NCBI GenBank assembly: GCA_019419895.1
Contig: JAHZIE010000034.1
Span: forward strand, 1 to 24,300
DNA: 24,300 nucleotides
Direction: 5' to 3'
DNA from: Clostridiales bacterium
GTDB taxonomy: Bacteria; Bacillota; Clostridia; Oscillospirales; Acutalibacteraceae
Position 1 is the first letter of the stretch. Every line of letters starts with the position of its first letter. The notes under the pieces are model-generated. The model was not told where the DNA came from, did not search any database, and was given only the letters and a program-made list of their open reading frames with translations. Below, one piece after another: positions 1 to 8,621 of this stretch. The translations under genes and the position numbers were made by a program.

Positions 1-704
1 AACCGGCTTTTTGCCCTGACATTTTCCACCGTAAGCTCCTGGCGGTTTTCGTAGCAGAAAATGGTTTTATGCTCCGCTCCATGATATTGAAACAGCCGGC
101 GGATATCCTTCATTTGGGAAATTAAAACCATATAAAGCAAAAAAATCAAGATACGGAACACGCCTTCAAACACTGACCGCCAGGCCGCCAGAGGATGGCC
201 GCCTGAGGCAACGTTGGGAATCAGGTTAAATAAAACAGTTGGAAGCCAGAAAAACAGGCCGATGGCAAGGCATAATCCCAGCACCATTCCCACGGCGCCA
301 ATGACCTTCATCGCCTTGTCCCCCAGATGCTTTTCCATCCAGAGATCCACCTTGCTCATTTCTTCTTCCTTCTGCTCTTCCGTTGTCGATATCTCGGCGG
401 AATACATCAGCATACGATATCCAACGGCCATAGACTCAATAAACCCGGCGACGCCCCTCAAAAGCGGGATTTTAAAAATTGGGTATTTGCGGCTGATAAA
501 GGTAGTCGGTTCCTCCTTCACGACAATTTCCCCCTGGGGATTCCTTACCGCCGCCGCCGTAACCTTCGGCCCTCTCATCATGACGCCTTCCATGAGCGCC
601 TGTCCTCCAATAGAGGTTTTGAAGCTGCAGTTCTGCCCGCACTCCTGAGTGTCGTCCCGCCGTTCGTTTTGCATGGTATCATTTACGCTGTTTCGTTTGG
701 GCAT
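1..704 (-). CDS. yqhQ: DUF1385 family membrane protein (YqhQ-like), partial at window edge
   Basis: Only the first 234 codons are in the window; the gene continues past position 1. After a polar N-terminus of about 30 residues comes the family signature GGQALMEGVMMRGP, then an amphipathic stretch, hydrophobic segments around residues 95-185, and the conserved HGAEHKT motif at 208-214. These two motifs are typical of DUF1385 proteins, integral membrane proteins widespread in Firmicutes whose biochemical role is not established. The ATG lies 12 bases after the sensor-kinase stop with an AAGG ribosome site 6 bases upstream, so it is probably the last known gene of the lipoprotein / response regulator / kinase transcript. 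The family call is secure; the function is not known. Confidence 0.9.
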   Translation of the reverse strand, partial: MPKRNSVNDTMQNERRDDTQECGQNCSFKTSIGGQALMEGVMMRGPKVTAAAVRNPQGEIVVKEEPTTFISRKYPIFKIPLLRGVAGFIESMAVGYRMLMYSAEISTTEEQKEEEMSKVDLWMEKHLGDKAMKVIGAVGMVLGLCLAIGLFFWLPTVLFNLIPNVASGGHPLAAWRSVFEGVFRILIFLLYMVLISQMKDIRRLFQYHGAEHKTIFCYENRQELTVENVRAKSR

Positions 705-716
705 TTTCAGCCTTAC

Positions 717-2234
717 CTACCTTTCCTTATCATCCGCGCCGTCTTCCCGTACCGCCATCCTATCAGTTGGTTCATTTCCAACCGGCATGCTGTCATCTAA
801 TATGCTGTCCGCCGCCTGCATTTTTTCCTGCATCGCGGGAATATCAATCGTCACCTTCGTTCCGATTCCAAGCTCGCTTTCAATCATAAACTCGCCGTGA
901 TGGAGCTTGACAATTTCATCCACGACGGCAAGCCCTATTCCAGAACCCGCGCGGGTCATATTTCCCTTGTAAAATCTTTCCTTTACCTTTGGAAGATCCT
1001 CTTTGGAGATACCGCAACCGTTGTCTGTGATCACTGTCCTTAGCATAGCGCCGTGAGGAAAGCATTCCACCTTGATGGTTCCTCCCGGATCGGAATACTT
1101 GATGGCATTTTCAAGAATATTGACAAAAATCTGCTTGATCCGGTTTTTATCCCCTATGACAGGAATCAGAAAATCGGGTTCCTGGTACTCTATGGAAATC
1201 TGATCCCGTTCCGCTCTTTCCTGGAACATATAGACCGCTTCGCTGAGCTCGGCGAGAAGATCCATCCTGTCCATCATCAGCGTCATCCGGCCGCTCTGAA
1301 TGCGGGAAAAATCAAGAAGCTCCTCCACAATGCCAGACAGCCTCTCCGTTTCCCTTTCAATGACCTTCATTCCCTTGCGATAAGTCTGCAAATCCATCTC
1401 CGGATCAACCTCTTCCATGGTGGCGGCCCATCCCTTAATCGCGGTCAAAGGAGTTCTCAGCTCATGGGAGACAGAAGAGATAAAATCGTTTTTCATCCGT
1501 TCAGACGAACCCAGCTCCTCCGCCATATAATTGATCGTATCGCAGAGCTCTCCGATTTCATCATCATATCTCTTTTCAATTCTAGCCTTAAAATCCCCCT
1601 GGGCAATCCGCTTGGCAGTTTTGCCGATATCCTGCACAGGATTGACAATAGATTTCAAAAAATAGGTGCCGGAAATGATCGCCACCAAAATAACGATCAT
1701 CCCCATGACGAGAAAGGCGACGATCATGACAAACAGCTTCCCGTTCACTCCTTCCAGGGAAACGACCAGCCGGACGGCTCCCCGATTGCCAGAGTTTCCT
1801 AGATCCAAAAGCTTAGTGACTCCCAGCACCTGCTCGCCCGTGGAATTCTTTCCCTGCCATACTCCAACGCCCTCCGGACTTGCCAGAGCAGCGTCATAAT
1901 CAGGAAAAACCTCACGGGTATCCGGCTCAAACCCGGTTGAAGTGACCAAAACCTCTCCGGAAGGATTAAACATCATCAGCTCCATGGATTCCTTATCGGT
2001 AAAATCCTCCACAAATTGACGGGCGGAGCGCTCATACTCCGCGGTATCGCTGGAATTGTAAACCGAAAAATAACCGCACAGCGCATCTGCCCGTGAGGAC
2101 AGCTCCTGCTGCAAGCGGTTGTAATAGGAGCTGTGCCAGGAAAAGACAAGGGCGCATTCCACGCCGACCACTAGAAGGACGATAAGACCCAGTCCATTCA
2201 TAAGCCATCGTCTGGTAATTCCCTTTACGGCCAA
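717..2234 (-). CDS. Sensor histidine kinase with HAMP domain (TTG start)
   Basis: A 505-aa membrane sensor kinase. Domains in order: transmembrane helix about 10-32, extracytoplasmic sensor region about 35-165, second helix about 167-193, HAMP about 194-245, HisKA with the phospho-accepting His257 in SVSHELRTPL, and an HATPase domain with the N box NILENAIKY (372-380), G1 box DNGCGIS (404-410) and G2 box GSGIGLAVV (430-438). The polar C-terminal tail (about 470-505) lies beyond the catalytic domain. An upstream ATG would overlap the response-regulator gene by 65 bases. The TTG chosen here has AAAGGAGGG exactly 7 bases upstream and leaves a 31-base gap after the regulator, so TTG is preferred. 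It presumably phosphorylates the adjacent OmpR-type regulator. The stimulus is unknown; the lipoprotein encoded upstream could be an accessory sensor (inference). Confidence 0.93.
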   Translation of the reverse strand: MAVKGITRRWLMNGLGLIVLLVVGVECALVFSWHSSYYNRLQQELSSRADALCGYFSVYNSSDTAEYERSARQFVEDFTDKESMELMMFNPSGEVLVTSTGFEPDTREVFPDYDAALASPEGVGVWQGKNSTGEQVLGVTKLLDLGNSGNRGAVRLVVSLEGVNGKLFVMIVAFLVMGMIVILVAIISGTYFLKSIVNPVQDIGKTAKRIAQGDFKARIEKRYDDEIGELCDTINYMAEELGSSERMKNDFISSVSHELRTPLTAIKGWAATMEEVDPEMDLQTYRKGMKVIERETERLSGIVEELLDFSRIQSGRMTLMMDRMDLLAELSEAVYMFQERAERDQISIEYQEPDFLIPVIGDKNRIKQIFVNILENAIKYSDPGGTIKVECFPHGAMLRTVITDNGCGISKEDLPKVKERFYKGNMTRAGSGIGLAVVDEIVKLHHGEFMIESELGIGTKVTIDIPAMQEKMQAADSILDDSMPVGNEPTDRMAVREDGADDKER

Positions 2235-2265
2235 CCGCGCTCCCTCCTTTTTTCCATTCCCGGCC

Positions 2266-2967
2266 TTAGGCCTCCCATTTATATCCCAACCCCCAAACCG
2301 TGACGATATACAGCGGTCTGGAGGGCTCATCCTCTATTTTCATGCGCAGACGCCGGATATTCACATCCACAATCTTTTCCTCTCCATAATAGTCCTCCCC
2401 CCAAATCCGGTGAAGGATCTGCGTCCTGCTTAAAACCGTTCCCGGATTGGAGAGAAAAAACTCCATAATCTGAAATTCCACCTGGGTCAGGTCGATCACC
2501 CTGCCGTTCTTGCTCAGAGCCCTTTTCCTCAGGTTCAGCAAAAAAGGACCAGAGGAAATTTCGTCCTTAAAGTTATTTTCCTCCCGCATGGTCTGAAGAA
2601 CCACCCTGCGGTAAAGGGCGTCAATTCTCGCCACCAGCTCTGAAGGACTGAAGGGTTTGGTCACATAATCGTCGGCACCGAGCATCAGCCCGCTGACCTT
2701 ATCCATCTCCTGGGTTTTCGCGGTCAGCATAATAATTCCGATGGTGCTGTTCTTCTTGCGAATCTCCTTGCACACAGTAAGCCCGTCAATTCCCGGCATC
2801 ATAATATCCAAAACCGCCAGATCGAACTGCCCGCCCTCCTTCGCGAAGAGCTCCAGGGCCTGTTCTCCGTTGGCCGCCTCCGTCACGTCATAGCCGGCCC
2901 TTTTCAGATTAATGACAATAAATTCCCTGATGGCCGCCTCATCTTCCAGTACTAAGATTTTTTTCAT
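2266..2967 (-). CDS. OmpR/PhoB-family response regulator
   Basis: A 233-aa two-component response regulator. The receiver domain (1-115) has the acidic pair Glu8-Asp9-Glu10, phospho-acceptor Asp54 in LDIMMPG, Thr82 and Lys104 in VTKPFSP. The C-terminal winged-helix DNA-binding domain (about 140-232) contains the typical RTQILHRIWG and VDVNIRRLRMKIE helices. A strong ribosome site (AAAGGGGGG) precedes the ATG. The gene sits between the lipoprotein (21-base gap) and the kinase (31-base gap), so the three are almost certainly one transcript. It resembles the PhoP/VanR class, but the regulon cannot be inferred from sequence alone. Confidence 0.96.
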   Translation of the reverse strand: MKKILVLEDEAAIREFIVINLKRAGYDVTEAANGEQALELFAKEGGQFDLAVLDIMMPGIDGLTVCKEIRKKNSTIGIIMLTAKTQEMDKVSGLMLGADDYVTKPFSPSELVARIDALYRRVVLQTMREENNFKDEISSGPFLLNLRKRALSKNGRVIDLTQVEFQIMEFFLSNPGTVLSRTQILHRIWGEDYYGEEKIVDVNIRRLRMKIEDEPSRPLYIVTVWGLGYKWEA

Positions 2968-2988
2968 GGTTTTCCCCCCTTTCTTCAG

Positions 2989-4341
2989 CTAATTTGCAAT
3001 CATATGAAAGCTGTTTTTGAGATCCCACATATCCCAACCATATTCCTCATACAGTTCATACACTCTTCCCGCGTAGATAATATCGTTCTGCTGTGCGAGA
3101 ATCTCATATTCAGAATGAGACTGGCTCTCCCAGTCGTTTTTTGAGAAAATCTGAATCTCTGCGACTTTTTCTTCCTTTGGAAGAAGCAGATCCCCATTTT
3201 GGTAGGTGACGATGTAAAAGGTCATGGTGCGGGTATCGCCGCGGATTCTAAATTTCACCTGATTCTGCCATTTTTCCGGAATCACGACATAATAACCGCC
3301 GTTATAATTGATCGCGGTGGTCAGCACCGAAACAAATTTCCGTCCGGTAAGCTCATAACGTCTCCAGATTGTATAATAATCTCCCTGGGCGCTAATCATA
3401 TTTTCCCCATCCATCAGTTCTTCGTTTGGCTGCAGGACAAAGGGAACCTCAACGATCCCATCATCATTAATATCTTTACAGGAGGTGGCGATATTCCTGA
3501 GGGTGGCGGAAGTCTCCCCGGTTTCCTCATCATACAGGGGATTTTCCAGCCGGCTCAACTGGTCATTCCAATAGACAATTTCCGTAATCAGGCTATTGTT
3601 TCCTTTCGCGCCGTCCAAAAACAGCCCCTTGGTCCCGTCCTCATCAATTTCTCCAAAGGTCATGAGGGAATAGCCGCTGACCTTTCCATCCAGCTGGGTT
3701 TTGCCTATGGTTTGCAGCCGCCCATCCCGCAGCTTCAGCAGGCTCATTTCAGAGGTTTGGTTGGTGGCATCCAAAACAATAGCGGCGATTTCATCCAGGG
3801 AATCCCCGTCGAAATCCGCGATATAAGAGGAAGTATATAAATAATTGCTCATCAGAATCTGGGGATCTCCCTGATCCCATTGGTATACTTCTCCCAAATT
3901 ATCCTTACTGTAGGTCCCCCAGCCAATCAAAACTTCCTTTCTGCCATCCCCGTTAAGGTCGGAAAAAACTATTTGGGAAACGGCGCTCGCCTCCGCCTTT
4001 GCAATATCCTTCCGAACCACCCATTTTCCTCCGCTCTTTTCCATAAAAACACAGTGAATTCCGGCGGTGTCCGCTTTTGGGCGGTAAAAAACAAAGGCCT
4101 CGTTGCTCTCCCCCTCTGTAAGCTGGGTCGTAACAAAAGCCGAACGGTACTCCCCCGACTGAGGATATTTCAATACAATATCTGTTCCCGCATACTGCTC
4201 AAGCGTTTTCTGAATTTCCGCCTTTTCCCCAGAGGGCTTCGGCGGACGGAGCAGCTCGTACGCCGGTTCAAAGCCAACGCCATGGCACCCTGAAAGCAGC
4301 AGCACAAGACAAAAAAGAACCACTATCTTCTTGAGCTTCAT
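2989..4341 (-). CDS. Lipoprotein with FG-GAP/VCBS-like calcium-loop repeats
   Basis: A 450-aa predicted lipoprotein. The ATG chosen gives a textbook lipoprotein signal: Lys-rich start, hydrophobic core, and lipobox LLSGC with Cys19 as the lipidation site. GGGAGG lies 6 bases upstream of it. A further upstream in-frame ATG would add 13 residues and has no comparable ribosome site. The mature part carries four acidic loops in a DxDxDG-like pattern: DLNGDGRKE (128-136), DFDGDSLDE (176-184), EIDEDGTKG (231-239) and DINDDGIVE (290-298), as in FG-GAP/VCBS beta-propeller repeats that often bind calcium. It is the first gene of a transcript with a response regulator and kinase, so an extracytoplasmic sensing or accessory role is plausible. 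No enzyme signature is visible. Confidence 0.85.
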   Translation of the reverse strand: MKLKKIVVLFCLVLLLSGCHGVGFEPAYELLRPPKPSGEKAEIQKTLEQYAGTDIVLKYPQSGEYRSAFVTTQLTEGESNEAFVFYRPKADTAGIHCVFMEKSGGKWVVRKDIAKAEASAVSQIVFSDLNGDGRKEVLIGWGTYSKDNLGEVYQWDQGDPQILMSNYLYTSSYIADFDGDSLDEIAAIVLDATNQTSEMSLLKLRDGRLQTIGKTQLDGKVSGYSLMTFGEIDEDGTKGLFLDGAKGNNSLITEIVYWNDQLSRLENPLYDEETGETSATLRNIATSCKDINDDGIVEVPFVLQPNEELMDGENMISAQGDYYTIWRRYELTGRKFVSVLTTAINYNGGYYVVIPEKWQNQVKFRIRGDTRTMTFYIVTYQNGDLLLPKEEKVAEIQIFSKNDWESQSHSEYEILAQQNDIIYAGRVYELYEEYGWDMWDLKNSFHMIAN

Positions 4342-4417
4342 CCGGCACCTCCCTTTGAGATGGAATGGTGATTTGGCCATTTTCGCCTATCATTCCACAT
4401 GACAACATGGTAAAAAT

Positions 4418-4446
4418 ATTATAACAAAACTGATGTTCAAATGCAA
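4418..4446 (-). promoter_or_regulatory. Promoter for the lipoprotein / two-component operon
   Basis: On the minus strand TTGCAT (4441-4446) and a perfect TATAAT (4418-4423) are separated by 17 bases. The lipoprotein ATG is about 75 bases downstream. The site lies just after a terminator-like hairpin of the upstream gene, which supports an independent transcription start. Confidence 0.7.
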
Positions 4447-4449
4447 ACA

Positions 4450-4477
4450 GGAAAAAAGGGGACACCCCCTCTTTTCC
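4450..4477 (-). terminator. Intrinsic terminator after the DUF1836 gene
   Basis: Minus-strand AAAAGAGGGG and CCCCTTTTTT flank a GTGT loop, giving a GC core followed by a T tract. It lies about 35 bases beyond the DUF1836 stop and before the next promoter. Confidence 0.65.
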
Positions 4478-4511
4478 AACTCCCCATCAGAGAGGCTGGA
4501 GGAAAATGGCG

Positions 4512-5129
4512 CTATTTTTCTTCCCTTCCCTCCGGCCGGCTCTCCGCTTCTTCTTTGTCCATGTTCTCCTTCTGATAGGCCTCCAGCAGCTTGCCGCAGA
4601 CCGTCTGGTTAACCGCCGCCTCCACCCCCATAAGGGAAATAAACGTCATGGCCTTCAGCTTATCATCTTCTATATGATGTTCGGCAAGCCTTTTCTCTAT
4701 CCGTTCCATCCGTTCCTCTGTCAGTCGGACATATTCATCCCGGTATTCGTCAATCATCTCGGCGTACGCCCTATAAAGGGTGGTCAAATCTTCCTTATTC
4801 CCAGCAAGAGCGAAAAAATCCCGGATCTGGGAGATGGACAAAATCCGCTTGAGCATGCTGATATAAGCCAGCATCACCATATGGATTTCCCCATATTTTT
4901 TATTGTTCGGTCGGGGAAGGGCCCCTTCTTTTGTATAATTATTGATCATGGTCTTGGTGAAAATCTTTTCTCCTTTATCCGCGTAAAGGAGAACCTCCCC
5001 CATCTCCTGCTCAAAAAACTGCAGCAGCTGCTCCATATAAAGCTCCACCTTGGGAATGTCCTCCAGCTTCATCATGGGGGACTGGGTGATCAGCCTTACC
5101 TGTTCCATCAAATAATTATTAAACTCCAT
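4512..5129 (-). CDS. DUF1836 domain-containing protein, putative regulator
   Basis: A 205-aa soluble, charged protein resembling the DUF1836 family of Firmicutes. The characteristic segments are MINNYTKEGALPRPNNKKY (61-79), where an HTH-like element leads into a short wing, and the following H-x-x-M-L-x-x-I-x-x-L-K-x-x-L-S-I helix region. These proteins are usually considered DNA-binding regulators of MerR-like appearance, though few have been studied. The C-terminus (about 190-205) is a Glu/Lys/Arg tail. The ATG is preceded by AAGGAGG with 9-base spacing. The gene follows the 391-aa protein by only 31 bases, so the two are likely co-transcribed. The target is unknown. Confidence 0.8.
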   Translation of the reverse strand: MEFNNYLMEQVRLITQSPMMKLEDIPKVELYMEQLLQFFEQEMGEVLLYADKGEKIFTKTMINNYTKEGALPRPNNKKYGEIHMVMLAYISMLKRILSISQIRDFFALAGNKEDLTTLYRAYAEMIDEYRDEYVRLTEERMERIEKRLAEHHIEDDKLKAMTFISLMGVEAAVNQTVCGKLLEAYQKENMDKEEAESRPEGREEK

Positions 5130-5160
5130 CCGTATTAACCTCCTTGCGGCATGGGGCGGT

Positions 5161-6336
5161 TCAGCAGTAAAGAACCAGGTTATCCCCAGCTACCGCGAAA
5201 TTGCCCTGAAAGCTCTCCTCTTCACCGGTCTGGATGTCATATAAAAACCAGGAGGGCTGTTCTCCGCTTCTGTCAAACGCCAAAATCAGATACCGGTTTT
5301 CCACACAGGCGGTGAATTTTCCCAGCTTTTTTGGAAAACGGGCTTCTATATCACTGTTCCAAACACCCTGCAACAAAATTTCTTCCTTTTTTTCTGTCAG
5401 CCGATACCCCTGGTTGTCAGGCAGAAAACAGTAGGAAACGCCTTTTTCCAAATGCCCCAGATCAAGCTCGGCGCAGACCTCCGTCTGACCGTCCTCCATC
5501 CGGCAGGAAAAGACTTTTTCTATATCCGCGGGGAAAAAATTGGAACGGTAATAAAAGGCGCCGTTCCCCATACCGATATACCTGACGTATCCATCCACGG
5601 AAGCGCTGCACACCATATCCAGGGAAAGTACCCTCAGCTTCTGAAAAACCTCCTTCACCAGCTGAGCCGCGGGAATTTTCCAAATGCTGTCCCTCACCTC
5701 TTCCTTCCCCAGCCATACGGAACGTTTTTCGTTATAGAGATACCGCTTTACGTCCTCGGCGACATGGGCCTCGCACAGCAAAAGGATCTCCTCCCCGCCG
5801 CCATCCCGGTAAGAATGGATGTCGGAAGCCGACAGCTGGCTGACCCGCTTATCCTGAACCAGCTGCCTTTCGCCGCTGTCAATAGAGAACAGAAAGGAAA
5901 GCTTCCTTCCTCCCCACTGGCGGTATTCCTCAAACAGCTCTTCCTCTTCCTCGCTTTTTCCGTAAAAGGCCAGCAGGCAGTTCCCCGCCACAGGGACGGC
6001 GGCCTCCAGCTTTCCCACCGCCATCAGCTCCCTTGTCAGCAGCGTCTTTCCACTCTCCCTGTCCACCCTGGTCACCCAAAGCCCCCGGGACTGCTCCCAG
6101 GTGACCAGCTGGATCATTCCTTCCAGCATATCCGCCCGGACATAAGTTTCCCCTTCTCCCAGCGTTTCCACATACAGGACCGTTTCCTCTCTGGAAATAA
6201 CCCCATAGCGCAGAAGAAAAAGACACCGTTTTCCGTCTATTGTTTTTTCTTCCGTATAATAAATAAATTCCTCTCCCGCCTCAACAAGAACCACCTTATG
6301 CCGCACATAGAAATTCCGGATGTCAATGATATTCAA
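5161..6336 (-). CDS. Hypothetical protein, 391 aa (TTG start)
   Basis: Not recognised. It starts at TTG with AGGAGG 8 bases upstream and a promoter about 60-90 bases upstream. The protein has no signal peptide or transmembrane segment. It is rich in short alternating hydrophobic/charged beta-strand-like stretches ending in aromatic residues (for example CLFLLRYGV, FYYRSNFF, WFLYDIQTGEE). Several blocks read like blades of a propeller: value, then strand, then polar turn. This resembles cytoplasmic WD40/YncE-like or DUF-type propellers, but no repeat is regular enough to name. It precedes a DUF1836 regulator with a 31-base gap, so it may be that protein's partner or co-regulated substrate. Coding status is well supported by length, ribosome site and operon layout. 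Confidence 0.75.
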   Translation of the reverse strand: MNIIDIRNFYVRHKVVLVEAGEEFIYYTEEKTIDGKRCLFLLRYGVISREETVLYVETLGEGETYVRADMLEGMIQLVTWEQSRGLWVTRVDRESGKTLLTRELMAVGKLEAAVPVAGNCLLAFYGKSEEEEELFEEYRQWGGRKLSFLFSIDSGERQLVQDKRVSQLSASDIHSYRDGGGEEILLLCEAHVAEDVKRYLYNEKRSVWLGKEEVRDSIWKIPAAQLVKEVFQKLRVLSLDMVCSASVDGYVRYIGMGNGAFYYRSNFFPADIEKVFSCRMEDGQTEVCAELDLGHLEKGVSYCFLPDNQGYRLTEKKEEILLQGVWNSDIEARFPKKLGKFTACVENRYLILAFDRSGEQPSWFLYDIQTGEEESFQGNFAVAGDNLVLYC

Positions 6337-6396
6337 GGAAATTTCCTCCTAACCTGCCGATGACCTACAGGCAGCCAAATTACTTTTGTATTAATA

Positions 6397-6425
6397 ACTA
6401 TAACAATTTTTTCCCGAGAAGTAAA
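6397..6425 (-). promoter_or_regulatory. Promoter for the 391-aa protein / DUF1836 unit
   Basis: Minus-strand TTTACT (6420-6425), a 17-base spacer, then TATAGT (6397-6402). The TTG start lies about 60 bases downstream. Moderately good sigma-A match. Confidence 0.55.
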
Positions 6426-6709
6426 GTTTCCAGGCGCAATCTCAACGAGAACCCCTTTTTTGCCCTTCCTTCTCCGCAGGCTCAGGCATCTGTTCCGGCA
6501 AGCTTCCGCCCTCTGTTCTTTCTTCCCGCCCACGGCCCGTGCTGGGGCAACCGTCCCTTCAGCGGGGGCGATCGTTTGTTTCCTGTTTTTCCCACCGCGC
6601 TTTTTCTTTTCCAATCCCTGATGGAAAGTCCGTTTTTGGAACATCATTTGCAAATTTCACAATTCTCCGGCCTTCAGACACTTTCCCAGCCATTAAAAAA
6701 CGCCGGCCG
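6426..6709. other. Intergenic stretch without a recognisable gene
   Basis: Between the promoter of the 391-aa gene and the terminator of trpB. Open frames on both strands here are proline/arginine/lysine-rich, lack ribosome sites, and run through the promoter or terminator, so they are treated as non-coding. No RNA family was recognised. Confidence 0.5.
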
Positions 6710-6743
6710 AAAAGGGCCGCGGCTGAAAAATCAGCCGCGGCCC
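6710..6743 (-). terminator. Intrinsic terminator of trpB
   Basis: A 13-bp perfect GC-rich stem (6714-6726 with 6731-6743) and a 4-base loop lie just after the trpB stop. A short T run follows in minus orientation. Confidence 0.85.
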
Positions 6744-6758
6744 CCCGTCATATCTTAA

Positions 6759-8147
6759 TTAGTCCTGAATCCCGGGAATTTTCGGCAGGGAAGCAAATCC
6801 CTTTTTCAGCGCCTCATCCGAGGGGATATAGTCGGTCATCGTGCCGTCATGATAGGACATATAAGCCGACATGTCAAAATATCCTGTACCGGTCAGGCCG
6901 AAAAGAATCGTTTTCTCCTCTCCCGTCTCCTTGCATTTCAGAGCCTCGTCAATGGCCACACGGATAGCGTGGGAGGATTCCGGCGCGGGCAGAATGGTCT
7001 CATATTTGGCAAACAGGGTGGCCGCGTCAAAGACCTTGGTCTGCTCTACCGCTCTGGCCTCGTCCAGATAACCGTCGTGATAGAGCTTTGACAGGATGGG
7101 AGACATACCATGATACCTCAGACCGCCCGCGTGGTTGGGAGAAGGAAGGAACTCGCATCCCAGGGTATACATTTTAGCCAAAGGCGTCACTTTTCCTGTA
7201 TCGCAGAAATCGTAGGCATAGCGCCCCCTGGTCATAGATGGACAGGAAGCGGGCTCCACGGCGATAAAATAGGGTTTTGCCTTGCCGGTTAGACGATCCT
7301 GCATATACGGGGCGATGAGCCCGCCCAGATTAGATCCGCCCCCGGCGCATCCTATAACGATATCGGGATATTCCTCCAGCTTATCCATGGCGGCCTTTGC
7401 CTCCAGGCCGATGATAGACTGATGCAGAAGCACTTGATTGAGGACGGAACCCAGCACATAGCGGCAGTTTTCCGTGGTAACCGCCATTTCCACAGCCTCG
7501 GAGATGGCGCAGCCCAGGCTTCCCCCTGTCTCCGGGTATTTTTCAAGAATGGCGCGTCCCGCGTTCGTGGTATTGCTGGGGCTGGGAATAACTTTTCCCC
7601 CAAAGGTTTCAATAATCGCCTTCCGGTAAGGCTTTTGCATGGCGGACGCCTTGACCATATAGACGGTCAGATCGATGCCAAAATAAGCGCAGGCTTCCGA
7701 AAGGGCCGTCCCCCACTGCCCTGCCCCCGTTTCGGTTGTCAGCCGGGTCAGTCCCTGTTTTTTCGCGTAATATGCCTGCGCCACCGCCGAATTGAGCTTA
7801 TGGCTTCCAGAGGTATTGTTTCCCTCAAATTTGAAATAAATTTTCGCCGGCGTATCCAAAGCTTTTTCCAAATTATAGGCTCTGCACAGGGGAGACGGAC
7901 GGTAAATCTTGTAAAATTCCTGAATCTCCTCAGGGATATCCACATAGCGGGTCTTATCATCCATTTCCTGATGGGCCAGATCATCGCAGAAAATAGGGCG
8001 CAGCTCCTCCTCTGTGATAGGCTTCATTGTCGCCGGATTGATAAAGGGATCATGCTGCTCTTTCATGTCCGCGCGAAGGTTGTACCACTGCTTAGGCATC
8101 TCGCTTTCAGTAAGGTAGTATCTGTAAGGTACTTTTTTCATTGTCAT
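6759..8147 (-). CDS. trpB: TrpB2-type tryptophan synthase beta chain (PLP enzyme)
   Basis: A 462-aa pyridoxal-phosphate enzyme of the TrpB-like (TrpB2) group, longer than the roughly 400-aa classical TrpB and carrying the extended N-terminus (YYLTESEMPKQWYNL). It would condense indole with serine (or phosphoserine) to give tryptophan. Visible features are the PLP Schiff-base lysine Lys117 in NNTSGSHKLNS, the catalytic loop ETGAGQWG (139-146) and the phosphate-binding GGGSN (268-272). No trpA or other trp gene is nearby, so it may use free indole or work with a distant alpha subunit (inference). The ATG has AAAGGA 5 bases upstream. It is preceded by a Trp T-box leader, which independently supports a tryptophan role. 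A stand-alone deaminase-like activity is a less likely alternative. Confidence 0.95.
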   Translation of the reverse strand: MTMKKVPYRYYLTESEMPKQWYNLRADMKEQHDPFINPATMKPITEEELRPIFCDDLAHQEMDDKTRYVDIPEEIQEFYKIYRPSPLCRAYNLEKALDTPAKIYFKFEGNNTSGSHKLNSAVAQAYYAKKQGLTRLTTETGAGQWGTALSEACAYFGIDLTVYMVKASAMQKPYRKAIIETFGGKVIPSPSNTTNAGRAILEKYPETGGSLGCAISEAVEMAVTTENCRYVLGSVLNQVLLHQSIIGLEAKAAMDKLEEYPDIVIGCAGGGSNLGGLIAPYMQDRLTGKAKPYFIAVEPASCPSMTRGRYAYDFCDTGKVTPLAKMYTLGCEFLPSPNHAGGLRYHGMSPILSKLYHDGYLDEARAVEQTKVFDAATLFAKYETILPAPESSHAIRVAIDEALKCKETGEEKTILFGLTGTGYFDMSAYMSYHDGTMTDYIPSDEALKKGFASLPKIPGIQD

Positions 8148-8334
8148 TCCATTCCTTTCTCATAAAATCAGGAGGGAAGAGGATTTTCTCTGCCCCGGCT
8201 CCTATTGTCTTTTAACCTGTAATTCATACGGAAACTTCCGCCAGCCATCCTCCATAAGACCATCCCGCTTTCCAAACAGATAATGACAAAAGGAGTATCC
8301 AGAGGAGAGAACTAAATGGAGCAAAAGAAATAAT

Positions 8335-8374
8335 AAAAAAAGCTCTTGCCCCTATTCTTCATAGGGACAAGAGC
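8335..8374 (-). terminator. T-box conditional terminator
   Basis: A 14-bp stem (GCTCTTGTCCCTAT with ATAGGGGCAAGAGC, one G-U pair) with loop GAAGA, followed by seven T on the minus strand. It lies directly after the T-box sequence, as expected for the terminator alternative. Confidence 0.92.
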
Positions 8375-8615
8375 GTAAACTCCTGCGGTACCACCCAAAT
8401 TGGCCTAAAGCCCACTTGTTCCATACACTGACATGTATGCTCACTGGATAACGGGTTGAGCTCCCGTTGGCGACTACTCCGGAAAACCGTTTCGGGCCAC
8501 CCTCCCAAGTCCATTCATTGCAGGCCTTGCCGCCACAATCCCACCATCTATGGCTCTCTGAAAACAGGAAACCGCAACTACTCTTCTCAGTCATTGGTTT
8601 GGATATTCCTTTGTT
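8335..8615 (-). promoter_or_regulatory. T-box riboswitch, tRNA-Trp responsive, upstream of trpB
   Basis: The minus-strand leader carries the T-box sequence GGGTGGTACCGC (8385-8396). Stem I hallmarks are GAAGAGTAG (about 8578-8586), CAGAGAGCC (8552-8560) with GGTGG, and a specifier region GAA-TGG-ACT. The specifier TGG (8511-8513) is the tryptophan codon. Uncharged tRNA-Trp should pair with the specifier and with the T-box UGG, stabilising the antiterminator and allowing trpB transcription. The leader ends in a strong terminator about 190 bases before the trpB ATG. The 8148-8334 spacer holds no convincing gene. Confidence 0.93.
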
Positions 8616-8621
8616 ATTTTC

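Noticed and set aside
2235..2330. Upstream ATG extension of the sensor kinase
   Set aside because: It would overlap the response-regulator gene and lacks a ribosome site; the TTG at 2234 has a strong one at correct spacing.
6333..6653. 106-codon Lys/Arg-rich minus-strand frame upstream of the 391-aa gene
   Set aside because: No ribosome site, biased composition, and it runs through the promoter of the next gene.
8168..8263. 31-codon minus-strand frame with one Trp between the T-box terminator and trpB, considered as a leader peptide
   Set aside because: Weak ribosome site, only one Trp codon, and T-box control already accounts for regulation.
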